This document shows, one piece after another, positions 23,259 to 30,296 of a stretch of 36,146 nucleotides of DNA (within the stretch, counting starts at the first letter, position 1; every line of letters starts with the position of its first letter). The position numbers and the translations under genes are program-made. Location of the stretch: NCBI GenBank assembly GCA_004297545.1, contig SCTB01000025.1, forward strand, positions 1-36,146, given 5' to 3'. The notes beneath the pieces were generated by a model. That model was not told where the DNA came from. It ran no database searches and saw nothing but the letters and a program-made list of their open reading frames with translations. Source of the stretch: Alphaproteobacteria bacterium. Lineage in GTDB: Bacteria > Pseudomonadota > Alphaproteobacteria > Micavibrionales > UBA2020.

Positions 23259-23465
23259 TTATCCAAATTTTTCGATCATCTCATCCAGAAACCGGCGCGA
23301 GACGGGTGCTTCAGGCCGGATATTGTGCTGCGCGGCATATCCGGCCCAGGCCTCGGCGAGGTCGCAGAGGGAGGCTTCGTGCCGCACAACGGAGGGCGTC
23401 CAGCCCGGCACGCCGAAAAAGAACCTCCGCAAACCGGGCAGGTCCAGTTTCCGCGCGCCGGCTAT
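23259..23465 (-). CDS. Second tail assembly chaperone (TAC_6-like), probably a -1 frameshift product
   Basis: This frame has no ATG or GTG start before its conserved part, so it is easily missed. The open frame continues from inside the preceding chaperone gene in the -1 frame; from the ATA at 23463-23465 it gives 68 residues. It reads ARKLDLPGLRRFFFGVPGWTP, HEASLCDLAEAWAGYAAQ and ends FLDEMIEKFG. The LPGL...(F)-x-x-TP-x-x-x-x-x-E pattern is like the small chaperone that follows gp10 in GTAs. A GGGGGAG string in codons CCG-GGG-GAG at the end of the upstream gene is a candidate slip site. It would guide tail tube assembly on the tape measure. Confidence 0.65.
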   Translation of the reverse strand: MAGARKLDLPGLRRFFFGVPGWTPSVVRHEASLCDLAEAWAGYAAQHNIRPEAPVSRRFLDEMIEKFG

Positions 23466-23773
23466 TCCTCCCCCGGCGTCACCGCCCCCGCCGCGTGCAG
23501 CGGCGTCAGAATGGCCATCAGCAGATCGGCCAGCAGCGACGCGGGAGAGCGGCAGAGCAGGAAGGCGTCGAGTTCTTCCACCGTCAGCGTGCAGCCGGCC
23601 CTGCCGTACGCGATGCGCAGCAGCGGCAGCATCGCGGAAAGCTTCAACTCGCGCGAAACGAGGTCGTCGGCTATTTTCAGCAAACTGCCGCCCGCCTCCT
23701 CCAGCGCCTCGACCAGATCGAGGTTGAGATGCAGCGGATAGTCCTGTTCCGGGCCGGGAAGTTTGAAATTCAT
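23462..23773 (-). CDS. First tail assembly chaperone (GTA gp10-like)
   Basis: A 103-residue protein starting one base after the major tail protein stop. It begins MNFKLPGPEQDYPLHLNLDLVEALEEAGGSLLKIADDL, then LLRIAYGRAGCTLTVEELDAFL, with the leading beta-strand plus LxxLE-x-x-x-G helix pattern of GTA gp10 / TAC_11 proteins. The last codons, CCG GGG GAG GAA TAG, overlap the -1 frame that leads into the next chaperone. In lambda-type phages a small proportion of ribosomes slip here to make a longer fusion protein. Both products act as tail chaperones between tube and tape measure and are not in the final virion. Confidence 0.8.
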   Translation of the reverse strand: MNFKLPGPEQDYPLHLNLDLVEALEEAGGSLLKIADDLVSRELKLSAMLPLLRIAYGRAGCTLTVEELDAFLLCRSPASLLADLLMAILTPLHAAGAVTPGEE

Positions 23774-23774
23774 G

Positions 23775-24191
23775 CTACGCCCCCGCCGTAAAGGCGCCTG
23801 CGCCAGAGCGCGCGAGGGTCACGGAAAAAGTTTCCAGCCCGTCGAAGGCCCCGCCGCGCTGGTATTCCTGTACGACGAAAGCGGCCGCGTATTTGTCGCC
23901 GTTGGGGAACCACAGCTCGTAGTTATTCGCGCTGCGGGCGAAGGCGACCGCGCGCAAGGTTTCTTCCGCGGCCGCGTCCTTGAACAAACCCTCAAGGCGA
24001 ATGTGCAGAGACTGCGCCCCCGCGTCGCCCTGCAACATCTGGAACCCTGCGCTGTCCATCGTCGTGGCGTCGGCGGACTGGTTGTTGAGCGTCATCGCGA
24101 CGGTGCGCGCGGCGCCGATGGCGGTAAATGTTTCAGGCCCGCCGCCGTCGCCGATTTTCAAAAGCAGGTCGCGTCCCTTCTGGCTGGGCAT
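23775..24191 (-). CDS. Phage major tail protein, TP901-1/GTA g9 type
   Basis: A 138-residue protein. MPSQKGRDLLLKIGDGGGPETFTAIGAARTVAMTLNNQSADATTMDSAG is typical of the TP901-1 major tail family, as are FKDAAAEETLRAVAFARSANNYELWFPNGDKYAAAFVVQEYQ and the ETFSVTLARSGAGAFTAG ending. Six-fold rings of this protein form the tail tube. TAGGAGTT lies before the ATG. It follows the DUF3168 gene and is followed at once by the chaperone genes, matching RcGTA g8-g9-g10 order. Confidence 0.92.
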   Translation of the reverse strand: MPSQKGRDLLLKIGDGGGPETFTAIGAARTVAMTLNNQSADATTMDSAGFQMLQGDAGAQSLHIRLEGLFKDAAAEETLRAVAFARSANNYELWFPNGDKYAAAFVVQEYQRGGAFDGLETFSVTLARSGAGAFTAGA

Positions 24192-24200
24192 GGGTAACTC

Positions 24201-24617
24201 CTATACGGGTTCGGTGATGATGCGAAAGCGCTGCAAGCCGGCGCGGGTGACGCCGTCCTGCTCCAGTTGCGTTTCGGATGATAGCTGCCGGCAGAGAATC
24301 AGCGTCTGGTTCGGCACGCTGAAGCTCGCGTCATGCAGCGTGTCGTAAATCGCCGCCATAATGCCGCGCAGCTCCTTCATGCCCTCGCCGCGGCTGTAGC
24401 TGGCGATCGACAGAGTTATGTCATAACCATGGGTTTGCTGCGTGTCGCCCGGCTGCGCCTGCAGTGTGGAGAGGACGACATAGGGAAAGGCCATCCCCTC
24501 CGGCACATGGTCGCAGACGCCCGCCGCGCCTGCCGCCAGCAGCGCGGTCAGGGCGGATGTACCGCTTAGCCTCGAATATATCGCCGTCTGGACGTCCCAG
24601 GCGCTGTCGGCACTCAT
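24201..24617 (-). CDS. DUF3168 tail completion/terminator protein (GTA g8 type)
   Basis: A 138-residue protein with the DUF3168 pattern: AIYSRLSGTSALTALLAAGAAGVCDHVPEGMAFPYVVLS, then HGYDITLSIASYSRGEGMKELRGIMAAIYDTLHD, and a C-terminal RFRIITEP. Members cap the tail tube near the neck. AAGGAA lies before ATG 24617. Between it and the head-tail adaptor, on the other strand, sits a Sel1-repeat gene with its own promoter, which interrupts the usual g7-g8 order. Confidence 0.9.
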   Translation of the reverse strand: MSADSAWDVQTAIYSRLSGTSALTALLAAGAAGVCDHVPEGMAFPYVVLSTLQAQPGDTQQTHGYDITLSIASYSRGEGMKELRGIMAAIYDTLHDASFSVPNQTLILCRQLSSETQLEQDGVTRAGLQRFRIITEPV

Positions 24618-24643
24618 GGGGAGATTCCTTAATTTAAGTTAAT

Positions 24644-24672
24644 TTGAAAATTCCGGGCAAAAGGCCTATTTT
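24644..24672 (+). promoter_or_regulatory. Promoter of the Sel1-repeat gene
   Basis: TTGAAA (24644-24649), a 17-base spacer and TATTTT (24667-24672) in a 92-base divergent gap, followed by AAGGGAG and the ATG at 24710. Confidence 0.55.
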
Positions 24673-24709
24673 AAGGACAGGATCGTTTCTTTAAGGGAGC
24701 TGCTGCCGC

Positions 24710-25483
24710 ATGTCTCTGCGCCTTCTCGTCGCCGCGCTATTGTTCCTTTCCCTGCCTTCCCAGGCCTTTGCGGGTTTTCAGGAAGGGAAGGAGGCCTATG
24801 ACAAGGGCAGATGGGTGCAGGCTGTCTTCAATCTGCGCCCGGCGGTCGAGGCGGGCGACGCGCGCGCCGCCATCCTGCTGGCCAATATGTACATGGAAGG
24901 CCACGGCGTCGGCCAGGACGCGAAGGAAGCCTTCATTCTCTATCACGGCGCCGCCGTCCAGGGTAACACCGACGGCATGGTCGCGGTCGCCACCCTCTAC
25001 CAGACCGGCAACGGCACGGTCGCCAATGTGCCGCTCGCCATCGGCTGGTTCGAGCGCGCCGCGCGCCTCGGCAACATGGATGCGGCCCTTGTCTACGCGA
25101 TACATATGTACCAGGGCAGCAAGGGCAAGGAATACGACATCAAGCCCGACCACGAGGCGGCCTACCGCTGGTTCAAGATCGTGGCGGCCAACAGCAAGAA
25201 CAAGAAACAGGCGCGCGCGGCGGAATTCAGCGCCGGCAACCTCGCCAAATCGCTCACCAACGACGAAATCATCCGCGGCGACCGCGAAGTCGCGAACTGG
25301 AAGCCCGAGCTTCCCGAGAACCTGGGCCCCGACCCCGAGCAGAAATTCGTCAAGGAATTCGACGAAAAACAGAAAAAGCTCGAAGAAGAGAAAAAGACCG
25401 AGGAAGTGAAAGCGACCCCGGCGCCACCGGAAGAAAAAAAGCCGGAAGAGAAGAAGCCCTCTCCGGCCCCGAAGAAAAAGTAA
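24710..25483 (+). CDS. Secreted Sel1-repeat protein inserted in the phage cluster
   Basis: A 257-residue protein on the plus strand. It has an N-terminal signal peptide (LLVAALLFLSLPSQAFAG), then Sel1/TPR-like repeats over residues about 25-160: ARAAILLANMYMEGHGVGQDAKEAFILYHGAA, GMVAVATLYQTGNGTVANVPLAIGWFERAA and a last MDAALVYAIHMYQGSKGKEYD unit. The C-terminal ~60 residues are a Lys/Glu/Pro-rich low-complexity tail (KKLEEEKKTEEVKATPAPPEE), which could be flexible or bind the cell wall. It opposes the surrounding virion genes and has its own promoter, so it looks like cargo rather than a structural gene. Sel1 proteins often mediate envelope stress signalling or host contact. Confidence 0.9.
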   Translation: MSLRLLVAALLFLSLPSQAFAGFQEGKEAYDKGRWVQAVFNLRPAVEAGDARAAILLANMYMEGHGVGQDAKEAFILYHGAAVQGNTDGMVAVATLYQTGNGTVANVPLAIGWFERAARLGNMDAALVYAIHMYQGSKGKEYDIKPDHEAAYRWFKIVAANSKNKKQARAAEFSAGNLAKSLTNDEIIRGDREVANWKPELPENLGPDPEQKFVKEFDEKQKKLEEEKKTEEVKATPAPPEEKKPEEKKPSPAPKKK

Positions 25484-25486
25484 CCC

Positions 25487-25810
25487 TTATGGCGCGGTCG
25501 CCGTAATTTCCAGCCATTCCCGCGCACCGTCCGGGTCGCGCAGCGCGGTGATATTATAGACTGTTGCGCCTTCCGCCAGCCGGTGCGAAGCCGTGATATC
25601 AGCGCGATAGCGCAGCGTTATCCGGTATGCGGCGCCCGCGATCAGCTGCTGGTCGCGTAAAGTTTCACTTCCCGATATCTGAATGACGCTGGCAAATACG
25701 TCGGCTTCCGATGCAATGGGTTGCCAGACCGTCGTAAACCCGCCGCCGCCGTCGGGCGTGCGGACGGGCTCCTGTATCGTCAGCCGGTGCTTGAGGTCAC
25801 TGATATTCAT
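25487..25810 (-). CDS. Head-tail adaptor (SPP1 gp16 / GTA g7 family)
   Basis: A 107-residue protein. It begins MNISDLKHRLTIQEPVRTPDGGGGFTTVWQPIASEADVFASV and contains LIAGAAYRITLRYRADITASHRLAEGATVYNITALRDPDGAREWLEI. This is the phage head-tail joining family that seals the portal before tail attachment. Its ATG overlaps the TGA of the connector gene by four bases. The ORF ends four bases from the convergent Sel1 gene. Confidence 0.92.
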   Translation of the reverse strand: MNISDLKHRLTIQEPVRTPDGGGGFTTVWQPIASEADVFASVIQISGSETLRDQQLIAGAAYRITLRYRADITASHRLAEGATVYNITALRDPDGAREWLEITATAP

Positions 25811-26379
25811 GACAGGCTCATCACGCGGAAGGTCTGGAACAGGCTGTCGGCGCCCGAGGCGCGCAGGGGCTCTCCCCCCTCGTCGCCGCGGCGCTCGTAA
25901 AGATGCGCGAGCAGCTGTTTCACCCCCTGCACCAGCGGCGCGGGAATATCACTTGCCGCATCGCCGAACCCGGCGGTGAATTGTATCTCAATGCCGTCAC
26001 TTAAGCGGCCCGGTTGTGGCGGGGATATGCCGTCATTCAGGGCAATGCGCCCCGGCATTCCGGCGACGCTGACGGTATAGTTCGAGGCATCGAAAGCAGC
26101 GGGGTTTCCGTCCGCGTCATATATATTGACCAGCCCGACAGAGACGAGCGGCGGCCGCGGCAGCGTAATTTCCTGCTTGTCCCAAGCATCGAGATACAGG
26201 CTGTAATCCCGCTCGATCAGCGCCAGACCCGTAAAGCTCTCGCACATCTGCCGTGCGGTCACGATCAGCGACGTAATCAAGGCATCGTCCACCGTCGAGG
26301 TCACGCGCAGGTGCAGTTTCGCCTCATCCAGCGTCAGCGGTTCTATGGCGGGCGGCGTTGTTTCGATCAGGCGCAGCAT
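25807..26379 (-). CDS. Phage head-tail connector (gp6-like, GTA g6 type)
   Basis: A 190-residue protein. The conserved part is LTLDEAKLHLRVTSTVDDALITSLIVTARQMCESFTGLALIERDY, then DAWDKQEITLPRPPLVSVGLVNIYDADGN, and a C-terminal VQGVKQLLAHLYERRGDEG. These match the head-tail connector family. It docks under the portal as the first connector ring. It follows a terminator-like hairpin after the 26448 gene and is coupled to the head-tail adaptor. Confidence 0.93.
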   Translation of the reverse strand: MLRLIETTPPAIEPLTLDEAKLHLRVTSTVDDALITSLIVTARQMCESFTGLALIERDYSLYLDAWDKQEITLPRPPLVSVGLVNIYDADGNPAAFDASNYTVSVAGMPGRIALNDGISPPQPGRLSDGIEIQFTAGFGDAASDIPAPLVQGVKQLLAHLYERRGDEGGEPLRASGADSLFQTFRVMSLS

Positions 26380-26391
26380 GGGGTCTCGCTT

Positions 26392-26426
26392 TAAAAATGC
26401 GGGCGGGAGCTTTGAAACTCCCGCCC
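26392..26426 (-). terminator. Probable terminator after the decoration-like gene
   Basis: On the minus strand GGGCGGGAG and CTCCCGCCC (26418-26426 with 26401-26409) pair around an eight-base loop, followed by GCATTTTTAAA. It would attenuate transcripts of the head genes before the connector genes. Confidence 0.7.
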
Positions 26427-26447
26427 GGCAAGTGACGAGGAGGGTGG

Positions 26448-26897
26448 TCAGATGTTGGACGCGGGAACCTGGCTCAGGTTGCCCTTGATCGCGAGCATCG
26501 CGATGGGCCCGCCGGTGGTGAGCGACACGGGCGTGGCCGTGACTTTCACGAAGCGCTTGCCGCCGCGATAGCCGATGACATGGCGCTTCTGATCCTTGCC
26601 CGCGGCGTCGATGGAAAGAAACAGGCCGGCGGAAAGATTGGCGAAGTTCAGTACGTCGTCATCGGTGCAGGCGGCGTAAGAACCAGGCGCGCCGGAGCCG
26701 TTGTCGTCCGCATGCTCGATCTTGCAGTCGATGCGGTGCGTGGCATCGAGCGTGTCGACGATATTGCCGACAAGAAGAACGACGGCAAGCATGCCGGCGC
26801 CTTGGCAGTCGACATTGCCGGTATCAAGCGCGGAGGCCTGGATGGTTTGCGGGTTGAGGCTTTGGGAAAGCGAGAGGTTGTTCACAAGGTCATGCAT
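26448..26897 (-). CDS. Putative head decoration or structural protein
   Basis: A 149-residue protein. Its core is IQASALDTGNVDCQGAGMLAVVLLVGNIVDTLDATHRIDCKIEHADD, with a later GLFLSIDAAGKDQKRHVIGYRGGKRFVKVTATPVS. This beta-rich pattern (xxDxxGxxxAxxxVxVG ... YxGxKRYVKV) is common in proteins encoded directly after the capsid gene in siphophages and is thought to be virion-associated. No signal peptide. It lies between the capsid gene and the connectors, bracketed by two hairpins. Exact role not certain. Confidence 0.7.
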   Translation of the reverse strand: MHDLVNNLSLSQSLNPQTIQASALDTGNVDCQGAGMLAVVLLVGNIVDTLDATHRIDCKIEHADDNGSGAPGSYAACTDDDVLNFANLSAGLFLSIDAAGKDQKRHVIGYRGGKRFVKVTATPVSLTTGGPIAMLAIKGNLSQVPASNI

Positions 26898-26994
26898 GAT
26901 ATGGAGGTCCTTTCATGAAAAAGAAAATCCCGGGGAAGGCGACAGCTTCCACTCCCGGACACGGGGGTTGAGGGCGGGGCGGCCGGGGATTAAA

Positions 26995-27032
26995 GGAAGG
27001 CAAAGCTTGGGGTGTGCGCCCAAGGGCCTTCC
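26995..27032 (-). terminator. Hairpin downstream of the capsid gene
   Basis: GGAAGGC (26995-27001) pairs with GCCTTCC (27026-27032), with an inner CTTGGG/CCCAAG stem (27006-27011 with 27019-27024). On the minus strand it is followed by TTTAATC. It could terminate or process the transcript after the major capsid gene. The rest of the 26898-27058 gap is GC-rich without a gene. Confidence 0.6.
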
Positions 27033-27058
27033 CCGGGAACGAAGCGGCAGGCGGTTTT

Positions 27059-28345
27059 TTAGGACGTCGCGAATTTCAGAAGCTTGATGGCCTCGAAATT
27101 CACCACGTCGCCGCCCACGCGCTTGGTCGTGTAGAATTTGACGTAGGGTTTCGCGGTGAATGAGTCGCGCAGGATGCGGATTCCCTGCCGGTCGACAATC
27201 TGGTATCCGGCATTGAAATCGCCGAAGGCAATCGACAGCGACGATGCGCCGATGGCCGGCATATCTTCCGCCTCCACGACGTCAAAGCCGAGCAGCGTGC
27301 CGCCCTGCTTGACCTGGAAGTCCGGCTGCCAGAGGTAATTGTCGTTGCCGTCTTTCAGCTTGCGCACCTCGGCCAGCGTCGCGCGTTTCATCATGAACAC
27401 GGCCTTGTCGCGATAAGCGCTTTTGAGAGAGTAGACGAGAGAGATCAGCGCATCGCCAGGGTTGGTCGCGGCGAAAGCGCCCGAAGCCCCCGTCGGTATC
27501 TGCTCGATAACCGAAAACGCGGATGCCGTGGGCGTTCCCGCCGCATAGGTCATAAACCCGCGTGGCTGGCGGACGCCGTTGCCGTTCACAAAAGCCGTAT
27601 TCTCCATGCGCGATAACCGCTCCGCGATCTTGCCGGCCAGCCATTCCTCGACGTTGAAAAGCGCATCGTCCAGCAGTTTCTGCGTCGCGCGTGGCTCGGC
27701 ATATTGCTCATGCACGGGAATGCGGTATTCGCCGGTCTTGGGCGCGGTCGTTTCCGTGCGCGCCTCCGTCTCGCCGACCCAGCCCGAGGTCGCTTCGTTA
27801 AGGTCGTTGATGCCCTCGAGCGCGTCGGAGCCGATGGTGACGATACCCGCGACCTGGCGCATCGGCGAGGTTTCGCGCACCAGCTGTGCGATACGTCCTG
27901 ACATATCGGGCGTCACCCAATAGCCGCCGTCGGGGTCTGAGCCCACGGAAAGCGCCTTGATCTCGTCGACGCCGGAACCCGCGTTGTTCTTGCGGATATA
28001 GCTGCCGAGGGCTTTGCGGTAGTTCCGGTACGCATCGACTCCGAAATCACCGTTGAGGGCATGTTTGCGCTCGCGCGTAAAGGTTTCGGCTTCCTGCCAG
28101 TCACCGTTTTTGTCGGTGGGCGAACGCGACAAAGCGGTCTCGAGAAGGTCGACGCGCTTTTTCGCGGCATCGGCCGCATCAATCGCGCGGGTGAGGTCGG
28201 CGTTCAGCCGGTTGACCTTCATCTCGGTCAACGGGTCGGCTGCGCCCTTTTTCTCGATTTCGCGCAGGCGCTCATCGTTGTTCTCGCGGAAGGCGGCAAA
28301 GGCTCGCCCGAGATCGTGGAGCGCGGTTCGGATATCATTGGTCAT
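27059..28345 (-). CDS. HK97-family major capsid protein
   Basis: A 428-residue protein from ATG 28345, which has AAGGA nine bases upstream; the longer frame to 28372 lies inside the protease gene. Residues 1-~110 are a helical delta-like scaffolding domain (TEMKVNRLNADLTRAIDAADAAKKRVDLLETALS). The capsid fold begins at about GGYWVTPDMSGRIAQLVRETSPMRQVA. HEQYAEPRATQKLLDDALFNVEEWLAGKIAERLSRMENTAFVNGNG and NYLWQPDFQVKQGGTLLGFDVVEAEDMP are family hallmarks. The upstream prohead protease probably removes the N-terminal domain during maturation. It overlaps the protease gene by 11 bases. Confidence 0.95.
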   Translation of the reverse strand: MTNDIRTALHDLGRAFAAFRENNDERLREIEKKGAADPLTEMKVNRLNADLTRAIDAADAAKKRVDLLETALSRSPTDKNGDWQEAETFTRERKHALNGDFGVDAYRNYRKALGSYIRKNNAGSGVDEIKALSVGSDPDGGYWVTPDMSGRIAQLVRETSPMRQVAGIVTIGSDALEGINDLNEATSGWVGETEARTETTAPKTGEYRIPVHEQYAEPRATQKLLDDALFNVEEWLAGKIAERLSRMENTAFVNGNGVRQPRGFMTYAAGTPTASAFSVIEQIPTGASGAFAATNPGDALISLVYSLKSAYRDKAVFMMKRATLAEVRKLKDGNDNYLWQPDFQVKQGGTLLGFDVVEAEDMPAIGASSLSIAFGDFNAGYQIVDRQGIRILRDSFTAKPYVKFYTTKRVGGDVVNFEAIKLLKFATS

Positions 28346-28904
28346 GCGTGGTTTTCCTTTCTGGTGTTGCAAGTCTTATGATGTCGGCAAGTTCTGCAAT
28401 CGCGGTAGCGATGTCTGTGTCGTCGGCTTCTTTGGCCTTCACGCGGCGCACGCGGGCGAAATCATTGGCGGGGAAGGTCACCATGGATACTTCCAGCAGG
28501 TCCACGTCCGTCAGCACGCGTGTGCCGGATTGTTCGTCCTGGTGCGATTTCCGCGCCCGGTAGCCGATGGACAGGCCCGTCACCACATTCTCGCGCAGCA
28601 GCTTGTAAGCCTCCCGCGCCCGCGGAATATCGCGGATAAACAACTCGCCCTTTACGTAGAGCCCGTGCGTGTCCTCCCGCATCTCCCGCCAGGCGCCGAT
28701 CGGCTCCCGCGCGTCATGCTGCCACAGCAAGGGTGGCAGACGGCCGTCTTTCTTCGCAATCGCCAGCGTCTCCGCAAAAGCCCCCGGCGCAATCTTGTCA
28801 TTCACGCTGTCGGTCACGCCGAAGACCGAGGCATAGCCCTCGAACACGCCCGCTTCGCTGAGGAACTTGAGCTCGAAGGGGGAATCGAATTGGTCGGTTG
28901 TCAT
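28335..28904 (-). CDS. HK97-family prohead protease
   Basis: A 189-residue protein, the usual size. The catalytic His is H63 in LLWQHDAREPIG, and the Ser is S112 in VTGLSIGYRARK; the conserved DLLEVSMVTFPAN follows. It cleaves the scaffold domain of the major capsid during head maturation. AGGGAGA lies before ATG 28904. The stop overlaps the capsid start by 11 bases, so expression is coupled. A large palindromic repeat lies immediately upstream, between it and the 29086 gene. Confidence 0.95.
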   Translation of the reverse strand: MTTDQFDSPFELKFLSEAGVFEGYASVFGVTDSVNDKIAPGAFAETLAIAKKDGRLPPLLWQHDAREPIGAWREMREDTHGLYVKGELFIRDIPRAREAYKLLRENVVTGLSIGYRARKSHQDEQSGTRVLTDVDLLEVSMVTFPANDFARVRRVKAKEADDTDIATAIAELADIIRLATPERKTTHDQ

Positions 28905-28917
28905 GGTGTCTCCCTTT

Positions 28918-29083
28918 CTTCTCCTCTCCCCTTGTGGGAGAGGAGATGTCGCGAAGCGACAGAGGTGAGGGGTAAGCGCGTCTGCGCGTCATATAAAGAT
29001 TCAAGTGACGCCCTGACGGGCTTACCCCTCATCTTCCCGCGCTTGCAGCGCGGGCCCCTTCTTCTCCCACAAGGGGAGAAGAG
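28918..29083. repeat. 166-base nested palindromic element
   Basis: Outer arms centred on CTCCCCTTGTGGGAGA near 28926 are repeated in inverse at about 29062-29080. Inner arms GAGGGGTAAGC (28967-28977) and GCTTACCCCTC (29020-29030) pair too, along with a 28949-28960 GTCGC/GCGAC hairpin. It fills the gap upstream of the protease gene and resembles a non-autonomous palindromic element. Confidence 0.8.
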
Positions 29084-29085
29084 AG

Positions 29086-29370
29086 TTATGCGTTCTCGTT
29101 CCGGATAATTTTCTCGCCGTCCGAAAAATGCACCGGCATCCCGTTGTTCGACGACGCGATCACGTAGTCGCGCACCAGCGTGGCGGCATCGTGCAAATGT
29201 CCCGCGCCTTGTTCCCATTCGCCGGTGTCGGGGTGGGTGATGGAGTACAAAAACATCGCGTCATCGCCCCGGCCATAGGCGTCGAACAGGCTCTTTCGGC
29301 GCGGCAGAAAGCGCAGCACCATGTTCCCGGCGCCCGTCGAGGCGCTGGTATGGGTCATTAAATCCGTCAT
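29086..29370 (-). CDS. Small protein of unknown function between portal region and protease
   Basis: A 94-residue protein not recognised. AAGGAA lies before ATG 29370. The first ~20 residues are Thr/Ser-rich; then MVLRFLPRRKSLFDAYGRGDDAMFLYSITHPDTGEW and HLHDAATLVRDYVIAS follow, with a polar end (GEKIIRNENA). No signal peptide or membrane segment. It is on the phage strand but is separated from the protease by a palindromic repeat and lies beside the plus-strand 29465 gene. It may be a small head or regulatory protein, or cargo. Confidence 0.6.
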   Translation of the reverse strand: MTDLMTHTSASTGAGNMVLRFLPRRKSLFDAYGRGDDAMFLYSITHPDTGEWEQGAGHLHDAATLVRDYVIASSNNGMPVHFSDGEKIIRNENA

Positions 29371-29408
29371 GTTTTCAATTCCTTAGGCGTCGCGCCCGCG
29401 ATTTTCCG

Positions 29409-29436
29409 TTGACATTCCGCATCACAGTATTATGGT
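29409..29436 (+). promoter_or_regulatory. Promoter of the 29465 gene
   Basis: TTGACA (29409-29414), a 16-base spacer and TATGGT (29431-29436), 28 bases before ATG 29465. It points into the plus strand, against the virion genes. Confidence 0.6.
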
Positions 29437-29464
29437 ATCGGGATATTCGATGATGGAGATAACC

Positions 29465-29863
29465 ATGGGCGTCTTTGACTTCCTTTTTGGCGCAGGCAAC
29501 CAGCTGCATTACGAACGGAACAAGGCGATCCTCGCCGGTCCCGCCGAAGACATCTCGCGCATCCGCGAACTCGACAAGCAGATCGGCAAGCTGACCGAGG
29601 CCTATAACGGCGTCTCCCGCGTGCCCGAAGCCGTGACGAAAAAAATCGAGGCGCTGGTGGACCAGGTGCGTCCCTCTTTCGCGCGTGTCGTGGCGAAAAA
29701 ACCCTACGAGGAAAACCACCTCGAACGCGCCGCCGGCTGGGTCCGCGGCGCCAAGCAGGTCACCGAAGTCCCCGTTGAATACCTCGAATACGTCATCACC
29801 TATCCCGCGTCCTACAACCAGCCGATCGAGCAGCGCGTGGCGCAGTTCAAGGTCGGAAAGTAA
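29465..29863 (+). CDS. Plus-strand protein of unknown function inside the phage cluster
   Basis: A 132-residue protein from ATG 29465, which has GGAGATAACC upstream; the frame is open to 29432, but that start falls in the promoter. A Phe-rich N-terminus (MGVFDFLFGAGNQLHYERNKAIL) leads into helical stretches (EDISRIRELDKQIGKLTEAYN, VTKKIEALVDQVRPSFARVVAKKPY). A C-terminal part follows (VEYLEYVITYPASYNQPIEQRVAQFKV). It has its own promoter and opposes the surrounding virion genes, so it looks like cargo or a host gene. Not recognised; no transmembrane segment. Confidence 0.7.
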   Translation: MGVFDFLFGAGNQLHYERNKAILAGPAEDISRIRELDKQIGKLTEAYNGVSRVPEAVTKKIEALVDQVRPSFARVVAKKPYEENHLERAAGWVRGAKQVTEVPVEYLEYVITYPASYNQPIEQRVAQFKVGK

Positions 29864-29870
29864 ACCAAAG

Positions 29871-29984
29871 TGTCGCCCCGGCGAAAGCCGGGGCCCATGG
29901 ACTGCATGCTTTCAGACAAACAGTGTGCCGCCGGTTATGCCGATAGACCATCGTCCGTGGATTCCGGCCTTCGCCGGAATGACA
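29871..29984. repeat. Extragenic palindromic repeat (GTCGCCCCGGCGAAAGC family)
   Basis: Arms TGTCGCCCCGGCGAAAGCCGGGGCCCATGGACT and (reverse) TGTCATTCCGGCGAAGGCCGGAATCCACGGAC lie about 45 bases apart between the 29465 gene and the chaperone-like gene. Closely similar to the copy at 31603-31716. Confidence 0.85.
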
Positions 29985-29992
29985 ATGGGTTT

Positions 29993-30274
29993 TTACTCCG
30001 CCACAACTTCCAGCATCTCCCGCACCGCGGCCAAAAACGGCTTCAGCCCCATTTTCAGCATCTCATTCCCCAGCTCCATATAATCCACCGTCGTCCCGGC
30101 CGCCTGCAGCATCATCTGCGTCAGCGTGACCAGGTCCGTCACCTTCCACACGCAGGCCGAAAATTTCTGCCGCAGCATGGCGAGGGCCCCCAGCTCCTGC
30201 TCGATTTCGATCACAAGGCGCATGTCGGGGGTGAGGGCAAAGTTCTGGTTGCGGTAGGGGATGGTGATGGTCAT
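29993..30274 (-). CDS. Small chaperone-like protein (possible tail/head assembly chaperone)
   Basis: A 93-residue protein from ATG 30274; the longer frame to 30397 is encoded by a palindromic repeat and is not credible. MTITIPYRNQNFALTPDMRLVIEIEQELGALAMLRQKFSA begins with a short strand and then a helix carrying IExELG, like GTA gp10-type chaperones. WKVTDLVTLTQMMLQAAGTTVDYMELGNEMLKMG follows. It sits between portal and the 29465 gene, an unusual place for a tail chaperone. The similarity is from pattern only. Confidence 0.6.
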   Translation of the reverse strand: MTITIPYRNQNFALTPDMRLVIEIEQELGALAMLRQKFSACVWKVTDLVTLTQMMLQAAGTTVDYMELGNEMLKMGLKPFLAAVREMLEVVAE

Positions 30275-30296
30275 TTTTCTCAGTTTCCACTCAACC

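Noticed and set aside
24618-24645. CtrA-like TTAA...TTAA site as a GTA regulator signal
   Set aside because: Spacing is six rather than seven bases in a generally AT-rich stretch, so it does not meet the consensus.
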